This document shows positions 52,861 to 64,000 of a stretch of DNA of 64,000 bases, piece by piece. Every line of letters starts with the position of its first letter. The stretch's first letter is position 1. Below the pieces are notes generated by a model. That model was given only the letters and a program-made list of their open reading frames with translations. It did not search any database and was not told the DNA's origin. A program made the position numbers and the translations under genes. The DNA is from Zeugodacus cucurbitae (Eukaryota; Arthropoda; Insecta; Diptera; Tephritidae). The stretch is from the NCBI RefSeq assembly GCF_028554725.1, contig NC_071667.1, forward strand, positions 74,322,001-74,386,000, read 5' to 3'.

Positions 52861-53070
52861 AGGTATTGATGGTAGATTACTACTGATAATGGTATTGGTA
52901 TTTGTACTAGTACTGGTACTGGTACTGATACTGGTATTGTTATTGCTATTGGTATTGATATTGATATTGATATTGGTATTGGTAATGGTATTGTTATTGG
53001 TACTGATGTTGATATTGGTATTTCTACTGATACTGGGATTGTTATCGGTATTGGTATTGATATAGTATTT
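52861..53070 (+). repeat. Degenerate GGTATT/GATATT hexamer repeat
   Basis: About 210 bases of drifting GGTATT, GATATT, GGTACT and GTTATT units, with very few C on the plus strand. It lies between the two divergent TATA boxes. The Asn/Thr/Ile-rich minus-strand ORF across it is a by-product of the repeat. Confidence 0.85.
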
Positions 53071-53518
53071 ATTTTTCATTAAAAGAACATCAATATGTTG
53101 CAGCAGTATTAGCTCATATATTAATAGAGCCCAAAATTAATAAATCTTGAAATTATGACCCAATTAAATTTAATTTGACTTGAAGAAAAATCTTTGCATT
53201 GAAATAAATTTCATCCCTTTCAAAATATAGCAGCAATTGTTCATCATAATAAATTTTCATTCTATAATACACACCATTGACCTACAGCAGTCTCTCCTTG
53301 ATTGCCTACGCATAAATTCATGTCTTCCACTTCATTGGGCAATAAGTAGCGGTCAAGAATAAGATGACAATGAAAGTATGGCGACAAAACAAAAAACTGT
53401 TTGTGATAGAAAGTCAAGGCTGATTGAATTATTCAAAAGCATAATTTTGAATAAATAATTAGAAAATTGCATAAATTAATAATCAAGGATGTGAGGGAGC
53501 GAAAAGCAGTAGCGAGAT

Positions 53519-53535
53519 AGCTATAAAAGGATATG
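53519..53535 (+). promoter_or_regulatory. TATA promoter of the neuroparsin-like gene
   Basis: AGCTATAAAAGGATATG, with the TATA box at 53522-53529, about 107 bases before the ATG. It is exactly shared with the divergent paralogue's promoter. Confidence 0.75.
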
Positions 53536-53635
53536 CTGCGTGGAGGAAAAATCATCGAAAGTATTAACGGCGTAGGAGGCAGAACAAAATATAGAGCTAA
53601 AAATTTAAAAGTGTTTTTAGTAATATTATTTGAGA

Positions 53636-54168
53636 ATGGCTTCTTATCACAGTAGACGCACACATGTCGGTTGGATCACCAAGCTCAGCTTGTCGTTCAT
53701 TCTGGTGGTGGTTTTGCGGCAACATGAAGCGCAGGGAATGTGAGTATTGAGTTATTCTGATTTATGATTTTCATTTCGTTTAATTCTTTTAAATTTTTAA
53801 AGCCCCTCCTTCAATCAAATCGTTGATTGCGGTCCCCAAAATGTATATCCAGAAAATTGCATGCATGGTATGTTGTTGTCTTTTGTGAATAATTTCTCAC
53901 TTCCTGAAATTAAATTTTTAATATCATTGCAATTTTTACAGGCAGTTTCGAGTTAAACTTCAACACTGAATTCTGTCTGCCACGCACACTCTGCTATACC
54001 GGTGAGGGTGAGATTTGCCGCAGATATGGCAAAACTAGCGATTGCAAACCGGGCTTGTACTGCAACTGTGACCAGCGCTGTGGTAAAAATTTGATTATCT
54101 GCTCATCGCCACGGTTTAGTGGTTGGAATATGAAGAACAGGATAATGGAATCAAAGAATAGGTTTTAA
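53636..54168 (+). CDS. Neuroparsin-like secreted cysteine-rich peptide, three exons
   Basis: Exon 1 (53636-53739) encodes MASYHSRRTH, then a hydrophobic signal core (LSLSFILVVVL) ending HEAQG. Intron 1 is 53740-53802 (GTGAGT...AAAG). Exon 2 (53803-53867, 65 bases) gives PSFNQIVDCGPQNVYPENCM. Intron 2 is 53868-53941 (GTATGT...TACAG). Exon 3 (53942-54168) holds eight more cysteines, including LCYTGEGEICRRYG and CKPGLYCNCDQRC, and ends ESKNRF. Total 131 residues, all splice phases consistent. The core C-x7-C-x8-C-x5-C-x-C-x3-C, with GEGE before the second Cys, follows the neuroparsin/IGFBP-N pattern. Neuroparsins usually have 12 cysteines and this has 10, so 'neuroparsin-like' is my limit. Known members are brain neurohormones acting on reproduction and metabolism, and the family is reported lost in the Drosophila melanogaster subgroup. 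Role here is inferred. Confidence 0.65.
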
Positions 54169-54179
54169 GTAAATTTTAT

Positions 54180-54955
54180 GCACAAATTGGTTTAGACGGC
54201 TCAGCAGCATCATATATTCGCATTCACCCTGTAATTGTAGGTTAGTTAGTTAGTTTATAGTGAAAAGATAATATTATTACAATTTAAAAGCATTTGATAT
54301 GTATATAGTAAGCTACTAGATCAAATTATTAAAATATTTATAAATTTTTTTTAAATGTACGACACACCAATATTGTCATTTCCAATATAAATTTAAATAT
54401 ATGAGCAAATATTAAAATTCCTTTGTGTTTTTTAACTAAGCTGTTAGAATTTCTAAAATAAATTTTTTTTCCTTAACTTGTGTGGCACGCTTACAACGAT
54501 CTGCTTTTGCTATCCAGCCTAATTTGAATAGTTCCAAGGTACTTGAGGTGCTTACATGATGGTAGTGCCCCACGATTTGCATTATTCTATTGTTATTTTC
54601 GACAATTGGCCATCATGAGCGTGGTTCATTTTCGACTTCAAAATTAACGTACAGAATACATAAAACTAAGTCGTCTGTCTAAGAAATAATAATAAAATTA
54701 AATCGCAGCTTTCTAAAAATCATATAAAGTTAAAGTCATATATTGGAACATAATGGATTTAAATTTACTATTCAAAGCTTTAAATAAATTTAAAATTCTT
54801 GTCGAGTAAAATTCGATCCAAAAATATACTGTCTTCTGATAGAAATTTCAATTTATGTTAAATTTACAAAATCCCTGTAATTCTAATAGCGAACAGCATT
54901 CTGTAAAACCCCAACATCGGGACTGTTAATGTAAAGTAAACCTGTTGTTTGCAGA
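54180..54955. other. Downstream of the neuroparsin-like gene
   Basis: AT-rich 3' flank with several AATAAA-type signals (for example near 54458). No further gene seen. Confidence 0.5.
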
Positions 54956-54957
54956 AA

Positions 54958-55132
54958 ATGTTAAAAAATAACATTAACATTCAACTGTTGCTCTGGACTA
55001 CAACTAACAGCATAGTGTTAATAACAGTCCAATGTTAATAAAATAATTTTGTTAATAACAGCAAAAAATTGAAATCCGAAAAATTTTTATAACAGAATAA
55101 TGTTAATAACAGCATAATGTTAACAACATCAA
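54958..55132 (+). repeat. Cluster of TGTTAATAACAG repeats
   Basis: TGTTAATAACAG occurs exactly at 55016-55027, 55050-55061 and 55101-55112. Partial copies lie at 54960-54980, 55034 and 55119. The longer unit ACAGCATAATGTTAATA recurs around two of them. It lies roughly 300-500 bases before the GC-rich putative first exon. Confidence 0.7.
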
Positions 55133-55439
55133 ACAACTAACATCTCCAACTTGTACATTCGTATCAAAGATTGTCATTCGCCTCACTAAACAACACTAAG
55201 AGAGCAAATGCGCACCGGCTATGCACCTGTTAATCCATAACGAATCAAACAATCGGCCAGCCAGACAGTCGAACAAGTTGGCCAATAAGCCAAACTCATC
55301 GAACCAACGAACAACAAACAAGACAACAGGTAATTCAACTCTCTCTCTCTCTCCTTAACTCAGCGTTGTCTCAACCAGTTCCATCTCCAAGCAAGTCGCC
55401 ATTCGTTTGTGTTGTTTGCCATTATTCCGATGCCATTGC

Positions 55440-56095
55440 ATTCCGCCATTCAGGTGTTCTACGCCAGTTCGGTCTGCACTTGTCTCTCGTCGACGCGGCG
55501 ATTCAGTGTTGAACGAACTTTTGCTGTGTCAAGTCAACGTGAATCGGGAGTGTTGCCTTACGTCTGTCTTTAACGCCGTCTAATAAACTAGCAACAAAAA
55601 CAAAGTGAAGCATTTATCGTTGTCGTGTTTAACTAGAGTTTACGTTACTCGCTCGAGCTGAGTGTTGTTTGTGTATTGGTTTGGCTGCTCGCTTCGGTCG
55701 CCAGTTCTGCTGCAGTGAAGTGAAAACAAGTTTTGCGCCCCAACTTCAACGCGTCCGTCGAGTTGGTAGGCGTTTGTACCCCTCGCGCCAGGCATAGCAT
55801 CGGTCGTTATTGTTGTTGCTCGCTGATTGAACACAGCACGATTTACCTGCGCCTGCTGTCCGCCTTGCAGTCGGTCGTACGCGCTCTGCGTTCGGTGTGT
55901 TGCTCTCGTTCTCTCTGCGTTGCTGGAGCTGCTCCCAATTTGCGTTTGCATTCTCGTTCGTGCATTTTATTTGCAGCGCTCGCGGTTTTGCAATTGTTGT
56001 TGCCGTTATTGCGCACTGTGCTGCTGCAATCTGAGCCTTTTCGGTGGGGCTACTGTTGTTGTTGGTGCTGGTGATTTTCGTGTTTTGTGCAACAG
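55440..56095 (+). other. Possible transcription start and non-coding first exon
   Basis: Abrupt GC-rich block after (CT)n at 55341-55353, with initiator-like ATTCAGTG near 55500 and no long reading frame from an ATG. It ends in CAACAG followed by GTGAAT, a fair splice donor at 56096. ORFs on both strands across it (90-123 codons) overlap each other and look like composition effects. This fits the 5' untranslated exon of a large gene whose coding exons lie to the right, outside the window. No acceptor or downstream exon was identified. Inference only. Confidence 0.3.
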
Positions 56096-59000
56096 GTGAA
56101 TTAAATTGAATGGACATTTTTTTGTCTTCGGTTTTGGTTTAAGTTAGCGAGCCGTACAATATATGTATATTCTTAGGCAAATTAATGTGCGATGATGTGT
56201 GTGTGAGGGTGTGCAAATGTGTTTGCTGGTGCGAAAAGTAATGGGATTAAAGCATTTGGTGGTAATTCGAGTAAACACACTGAAGAGCAAAAGTGAAAAT
56301 GGTTGAAGCAGAATATAATGACAGGAACAAAATGCAAATAAAAAACAACAATAAAAAAAAATTTATTCAGAAAGTGCAAAAACGATGAATTTCATTTTTT
56401 TATATAACTGTTTGAGTGTATTAAAGTGTGAAGCAAAGTACAAAAAGAACGTGTTGAAACAAACTTAAAAAATTTAAAAATTTAGGAGCGCAATAGTATA
56501 TTTAAGTTAATAATTAATATGAACAATTAATTTATAAAAAAACACTGAAATATAAAAATTTTAAATAAATAAAATATTTTATTTGAGTTTATTTGTAATT
56601 TATATTTGTGTAGAAATCGCTGGCGAATGTGTTTGGTGAAAAAACAAAACTGAAAATAATAATTAATAACGCAATCAATTACTTTAATTGCTTAACTCAA
56701 TGAATTAGCTAATCTCGTCATGCTCATATAACTGTTCTGCTCAATTTCATTAAGCTGTGTTTACTATGAATTACCATTAAAGATATGCAAATTTGAAAGC
56801 AAATTGTAAAAGAGTATAACTCCAAAATGAAAATTTTTAATTAAATATTTACTAGTAAACTGTGATGGCGTTAAATACCATAAATACCATAAATCAGTTA
56901 ATTTCAGTTAAAAAAAAGCAAAATGATAAAAAAATTTTACAATAAAATTAATGTTGACTTAAATGCAAATTTATATTTATTGTGTGAACAGACGGAAACC
57001 GTGTGTTAAGTGGATATACATATTCTTATTATTATGATTCCAAAAAATTACAAACAATGCTATCAAAAACGCTACTTAACGGTTTATGTAAACCAAAAAT
57101 CATTCATTTGGGTGTTTAAGTGCAAGTGAAAAACTTTAAGAAACAAAATCGTATATATACATAATTTCAAGCCCGAAGTGACCTGAAAAATTATATTTTT
57201 AATAAATTTAATGAAATTAAGATTATTTTAGCGTTTCAAAAAACTATTTTTTTATTTATGAAAACTACTTTCCTAAAATATTGGTTAAAAGTCAATTCGT
57301 AACCTTAAACTTAAATTAATATTAATGAAACAAATTCAAATCTATCAAATAGGCAAAATAATTTCTTGCAAATATTTTATTTGGAAAACAAAAGTTTTAA
57401 AGATCCATAAATAGTACACAATTGTTATTATTTTAAGTTAATAAATGTGGAAATTATGTAAACAAGGCCTCTATAGGCAAAAAGAAATCCGTTAAATACT
57501 GCAAGTTAAATAATATCTGCATTAAATATAAATGTTCCAAAATATAATAATTTTTGTTTCATGCATGGAAATGTATGTTTTGATGACATTTTCATGTCAA
57601 TCACAAAATCTACAACTATTCGAACCAGAAATAGCTTAATTCACATAAATTACAATTATAAAAATACATTTATTTGAGAAGCTCTACAAACCTTAAAAAA
57701 ATCTAAATGTTTTGATAGAATGAGGCTAATATATAGGCATATCTATGTGCAAATACTTTAATATTTTTTAATTTTATCCGCATTTACTAGTTGGTTGATT
57801 TTAAACATCCCTATCGGTTTGGTATTCAAATTACAAAATAATTTAGCAAATAAAACCTTTTTTATTCAAAGACTCTTTATTAAATGGTGATATTGCATTT
57901 TTATTTGAAGTAAACATAAAATTTTTACAATTTTTAAGTGAAATTTATAAAGTGATTAAATTTATTCTACTTTGTTGGAGAACAGGTTTCAGTTTTTTTA
58001 AATTTTGATAGAACATTTTATAACTCTAATATCATAACTCTCCATTTTAAACAAACCAACCAACATCATTTTTATTAACACAATTTTTTTTTAAGTCGTT
58101 TTTTAGCAACATTCCAAAAATATATTTTTATTTAAATAAAATAACTGCCTTCTAACTCAAAAACCAAAATTTGTATTTTCTATATGTTATTCAACAGTAA
58201 TGCATAAAAAGTAAAAACATCTCCTTCCAAGAGTACCAACATACGGGTAGATACAATTATTTTCATCTATAATGCAAAAAATATATAACTTTCTTCGGCA
58301 AAAAGCAGGGTAGTAAATACTCTGTAGATTATCTAAGAAGTGATATCAATAAGTCTCTAAACACTACAATTAGCGGATACTCATGCTCCACACTTCAATG
58401 ACCCACTTTACAAACTGCAAGAAATACCGAAATCACTGCACTGAAGTGCCTTTCTCCCAACAATAATAAACCAAATAAAATAAATCGCGCATAAATCAAT
58501 ACCAATAAGGAAGCCTTCTACACTAAGCTAAAGAAGTAATTGCAAGTGCAGCCGGAGTCATTAAGAAAGTAACAACAAAACCAGTGAAATAAAATACAAA
58601 TACAAACAAAAATAATAAATAAATAAATACTAGAATAGCAAAAAAAAAAAAACTAAAAAAAAATTGTTTCTCGTCCACGCACGCCAGAGCTACGCGCATG
58701 CGTCAGACAATTTGCACAAGCTAACAGTCATCCAAACCCCGCTGCACGCTAATGACATTTGCCGAATGGCGGCCGAGACACTGTCATGGCCACAGGTTGT
58801 TGGTCGCCATGCCGTTTGCTTTCTAACTGGATATGTTTTGTTGTGGCTTGTGGCATGCAACGCGGCTCATTTGTTATTAAAAGTGTGCGAACGCGCTTTC
58901 TAACGGTACATGCGTGCATTTGCAATAAGAAATAAATCAGTTGAGAAGAGTGTGTAAAAACAAAAGCTAACCCAAAGAACAAAAACAACTAAACATTGTT

Positions 59001-62000
59001 AAGCAAATTGATATTCAATCTGTGCAGCAATTTCTTCTTTTTCTTCTTTATCTTATCTGCACCGACCAAGTTCAGAAAATTTAATCAACTCTTTTACCAA
59101 ACCTATTTTGCTGTGGTTGTTTGTTGTTGTCCCAAGCATTGCTGTATGCACATTATTATCTTCTATTTGCATTGTTTCAATTTTTTGCGGCGCTGCCGGC
59201 TGCTGCAACTGTTTGTCTGCCTTTGCCATTTGGCGGCACAGCAGTTGACCTCATTTCATTCGGTTGCCAGCACTTGGCTGCTGCTACTTTGGTGCCGTTA
59301 GGCAGCTCCAAGCGGCAACAAAAAGTGTGGCAAGCAAACAGCTGTGGTTGTGGCACAGATGCGTGGCCATTGCAAGCGGATTTCGTTACCATAAGCAACT
59401 CATAAGATATAGTAGACAAACCGCATGCGTAATGCCTAGCAACAACGTCTCCACAGACACTGCGAGTTCTCTTTGCTAATGCACCATTCCGCGCCACCAT
59501 TGACAAGTACAACTTGTTGCAGTAGTTGCTAGACAACTTTTACTTAACTGCCGTCAATATTTTGCGAATTTTTACCGTTATTTTATTTTTATATTTATTT
59601 TTCGGTCTTTCGCTTGCTTTTTTTCTCACACTCACATCAGGCTGACAACAACTCCGTGGAATTTCATTTTACTGTTGCGAATTTTGTTGTTTTTTCTATT
59701 CTCACCGCTTATTCTGTTACGGCTGCACCGCGTGGGTGTCTGTCTGCAATGCATTAATGAAATTCAAATGTTGTGTTGCAGAGGGAGAATATTGATTTTC
59801 ATGGAAATGTGATTTTGCTCCGTCACTTTTGCTGAGAGAAAAGTGAAATTTGTTGTTTGAGAAAATTGATTTTTACTTTTCGCAAAGTCTTCATGGCTTA
59901 GCAACACAAATTTTGTAACTTTTGTTGTACTGCGTTGCACAACTATAAATAGCCAAACCCATTTTGGCGCTCATCTTCGCAGCGTGTAATTTTTCATGGT
60001 AATAATGATTATTTATATTTTTCTTTGTAGTGGTTGTTGTTATTTTTCTTTGTTTTCTTCTTTGCAATCAGCTTTCCGTTAGTCAAGCCACACTCCCTGT
60101 TTTTGCAAATAAAGCATGTAAATAAATTATTAATTGTAAGCAGAATTTTTAAAAATAAAAACAGATCTTTGTAGTAATAGTCGTGTGCATTTTTTTATCA
60201 GCGAGATTTAATGACTTTTAATTAAAGTATCACAGACGGAACTTCTTTAAAATCTGACGAAAAATTATATTTTCATAAGCTTATACATTTTTTATTAGCA
60301 TTAAATTAGTTTTTGAACGGTAAATAAAAACGGGAGAATAAAAAAATAATTATACTGTTATGTTTATTATATCAGTTGTAAGGTGATTACATCGAGAAAA
60401 GGTATTACTTCCAATATTTAAAAGACTATGAGATAAAAATTTATATCCATCAAAATATATAGAGTTATAACACCAAAAGGTAAAAAAACTAAAAAAAAAA
60501 GATCTAAAAATCCTAAATGGACTATGTTAAGTTTTGTGACCAATTATTCACTTGAATAGAAAACCGTATTTATAAAGAATATCCCAAAAGTGTGTGTAAA
60601 CAAAAAGCATTACTAATCTGTGAACGCGCAGTCGAGTAACACTCAAATTACAATAAAAAATTAACAAAAGGAGAGCTGAAACAAGTCATATCTTTAAATT
60701 ACATTATGAACCCTTCTTTTCTGTGACATTTGGAATTCCAATGCCCCCATTGTCACACAAGAGACGCCAACCGATTTCATGTACTCTATTTTATTGCCTA
60801 CCTTATGTAATTTTGTTATATGTATATATACAGGAATAGTTGTAAGTATATAAACAATTATAATTAATGTGGATATAAAAGACCTGCTGTGTGTGACAAG
60901 TGTATTATTAAAGAATTAACATTTCTATTTATATGCTTGTGTATATGTGTGCATGTAAGGGCTACCGACGTCATTAAATCCGTTAGAATAAAAAAATAAA
61001 GAAGACTCAAAAGAAAAATGATAAACCAAGTATTGTGAAGAAAATGGAATGGTTGAGAAGTCAAAGGGGAATAGCTTTATTTCTGACTCAAAATGCAACA
61101 CTATATGTAAAAAAGTAGTATGTGTGTGTGTCTGACTACTTAGCATTTGATTTATCTATTATTTACTTAACAACTAAATATCTTCTTTTGTCAACGTATT
61201 TTATGCTCACTTATTTATACAATTTTTACAATTCTTTCATTGCAGCTGCTTGTCTTCTATGTTAATTGCAATAATAATATAAAAAAAAATTATATAAATA
61301 TGTAAAGTGTTGGCTTGTGAAATATATTCAAAATAAATATTCAAATCTCTTAAGAAAAGTATCATCTGTCGCAACTATGGATTCACTGAAACAAGTTAAA
61401 TATCTGCAATAAAATAAATAAATAATTGAAATTAATAAAAAAAGTGTTTGTCAAAGTCTTCAAGTGCGCTTAAAGCATTGAATGAATTAAGCCGGTTATA
61501 GCTGCAAAAAATAAATACTTCTTGACTGGTGAGTAGATATTAAAAAATAAATATTGTCAATAAAAATGGAAGATATGAATATATGTGCATGTACATATAT
61601 CGAATAATACCACTTTTTTGTTAAAATAAATTTCAAAAAATCTGTAGGTAAATTTATATATATAGTAAGATCAAGCCTCTTATGGCTTTAATCATTTCCT
61701 GTTAATAATAAATTGTGAGCGAAGATTATGTAAATTAGGTTGCTCAACGTTTTAAGATTCCACCCACATTATTTACTTAGTATTCGGTTTGCTGCTAGAT
61801 TACGTAATTTAGATCTATACTAGTATATGAAGTGAATATCGCTCAATAATAAGAAATTTATTGATAATTTTCTAGTAATATATTCGATTACTGTTTAGTA
61901 GTTAGGCCTATTGAAAATTGATTTTATAATGTCTATTTCCACAATAATCTGAGTAAAATTTCTTTAATTTTATAATTATATTATATTTTTTATTAATTTT

Positions 62001-64000
62001 ATTTAATAGTTGGCAATTTAGGAAAATAGTGTCAAGACTTAAGCATAAAGAAGCACGTGGATATAATTTTTAGCAAAAAACAATCATTTCGTGTCGCTTA
62101 TAATTCTTCTCAGCTGACGACAAATTCATTAATTTGCGAAATTCGCAAGCAAAACTTAATTAAGTTCGCAAAAAACTAAATTATAAATTGAATTATGTCA
62201 AGCTCGGACTAACAGCAAGCTTGAAACTAGAAAAACAATGTCACAAAATTGAGTGCCGCCAATAAAGCGCGCGAATCACGTCACAACTAAGCGAAAAGCG
62301 CAACCTGCAGATACCTTTTATTTCCTCCACTCAATCAAGGCGATCACCGGAGGGTGCTTAAAGTGCTTGCCAAAAGTGTGCAACCAAAACAAGTCATTCG
62401 CGAATTTTGCATATCTTGATTTATTTTAATTTTTATTAATTTTACTCAAATCGAAAATCACCTAAAGTAGCCAATTTGAAAATTAGAAATCACAAAATTT
62501 GTGATTTTTTATTTTATCTTCCCGTTTGTTTTTGTACATTAATGCTAATGATGAGTTATATTGGCCTTCAAGATTTCGTATATGCAATATTTTATGCGGC
62601 AACACATTTATTTAAATGTAGAAAATTGTACAAAAACGCAAATTAGTTATTGTTGTTGTTGGCAGCATCAGCGTTAGGTGTTCAAATCATTATATTTACA
62701 AACTTGTTTTCTCCGGCATAAAACAAGCTGATTCACAAGCTGCTGCTGAGCCAAGTGTTAGCGGTCGCTGGCGATATGGAGATGAGCAATAATCTGACTT
62801 TTTGACTTTTGGGTTTCTTTTATATTTTTGTTGTTGTTGTTTTTATTGATTGTTATATTTTTTATTTAAATCAATTTAAAGTTGTGCCATTAAGTGCGCT
62901 TTGGCGCCTTTTCGATCATTAAACGCTTTAAAATGCCTTTATTAGGCGTTAAATTGTGCCACTTGGCTATGGTTGCGCCCACAAAACATCACTTACACGC
63001 CGGCTTTTGTAGTATTGAGGCCTGCTTTGGCATTTAAGCTAGTCTTAAGTACCAATCGTAGTGTTTTGCAGACTTTAATCTTTCTTGTTAGGGGTGTTGA
63101 GTATAGAAGTCGGTAGGCTCTTGAAGATATGGATAAATTTCGATTTTTAAACTTAGATATTATCAAAGTCCAGAAATTCTTTATATATTATATTATATAC
63201 ATCAGATATATATATAAACCGATATTCACAAACATTAAAAAAAATTAAAATTATGAAATTGAAATTTTACTTTAATTTCTTCAAAAAAAAATTTTAAGTT
63301 CATTAGCAGTTTTGCCGCGACCACTTGCAAGCTATAATAAAAAAAACAATTATCAACATACTCATCAGCGGTGGCGGCGTCGGCGGCAAAAGTAACTGAG
63401 TCCAAATTATAGAATTACAAGAAATTATTCAAAAGTGAAATTTTCACTATTTTTTCTTGTTTTTGTATGTTCTCATTTGCTTTTTCACTCACTTTCAGCT
63501 TTCGAAGATTTCTGGTTTTCACGTTCAACACCGCCTCACGCTGTCTGGCGGTTGTTGTGACGGTCGGTCGGTCAGTCATTGTGAGGCAAAAGCGACCACT
63601 CAAAATTCATTGTTTATCATTACCGTTGATCTCTTTCATAACTGCATATGACCATGCGCACATCATGTGTGAATATGTTTTTGTGGTTGTGTGCACTTGA
63701 AGGGGAACTTGTTGAACGTGACTTTGTGCAACAGTTTCTCCGCTTCTGGATGACTTGTGTTTGTTATTTTTATTTTGTGCCACACATCAAGTGTTTTATT
63801 TGTTTTATTTTGGTTTTCAAAAGCTGAAAAATTAAAGAGAACATATAAAAAATGTTAAAAAACAGTTTGAAAATTCAATTAAAATTTATTTTTAAAATAT
63901 ATGTATTTAATATCAAACAGTAGAAATTAAATTTTTTTCAACTCATTGCATTGAATATTAAGCTGAAATGATTATTTGCTGTATATAAGAGTTAATGAAT
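56096..64000. other. AT-rich stretch, possibly intron, no supported gene
   Basis: 56.1-58.6 kb is extremely AT-rich with no ORF of note. A GC-richer patch at 58.66-59.55 kb carries overlapping ORFs in all frames with (GTT)n-type tracts, and another lies at 62.9-63.7 kb. A donor-like GGTGAGT occurs at about 61527. A (GT)n stretch lies at 61119-61132. I see no exon, RNA gene or transposon that I can defend. Confidence 0.45.

Noticed and set aside
1..64000. tRNA, rRNA, known microRNA seeds, CRISPR arrays and LTR pairs
   Set aside because: Scanned by eye for the tRNA T-arm pattern, common fly microRNA sequences, regular direct repeats and long terminal repeats; nothing convincing was found.

Overview
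The window looks like nuclear DNA of a higher fly, most likely a true fruit fly (Tephritidae). It is AT-rich, gene-poor and full of short homopolymers. The introns I can define are 54-135 bases long. The (GTT)n/(CAA)n-tailed non-LTR debris and a mariner relic are of kinds common in such genomes. The species call is an inference; nothing here proves it. No bacterial operons, rRNA, tRNA or CRISPR array were found.

Three places hold real gene-like structure. (1) At 3.1-5.5 kb there is a direct tandem array of three tiny two-exon genes for secreted peptides. They share a signal-peptide exon, a phase-0 short intron and a TATA promoter. Only the middle copy is intact; the first and third carry frameshifts in the signal exon. 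A dead mariner transposase lies between copies 1 and 2. (2) At 15.7-17.3 kb there is a transposon island on the minus strand. A 5'-truncated, internally deleted RTE-like LINE, flanked by an exact 14-base target-site duplication, sits inside the 3' end of an older Jockey-type element. (3) At 52.1-54.2 kb there are two head-to-head genes for secreted cysteine-rich peptides. The plus-strand gene has three exons and 131 residues, and its cysteine spacing resembles neuroparsin (an IGFBP-N-like neurohormone). The minus-strand gene has the same first two exons (both second exons are 65 bases) and the same 17-base TATA region, but I cannot find its cysteine-rich third exon. A degenerate GGTATT-type hexamer repeat lies between the two promoters.

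Weaker candidates are a two-exon secreted peptide on the minus strand at 8.3-8.6 kb, single-exon ORFs with hydrophobic starts at 27.7 and 50.9 kb, and a possible non-coding first exon with a splice donor at 55.4-56.1 kb, preceded by a cluster of TGTTAATAACAG motifs. The rest reads as intergenic or intronic DNA. It has short GC-richer patches where many overlapping ORFs appear in several frames without coding signal. Large unannotated stretches are stated as such.
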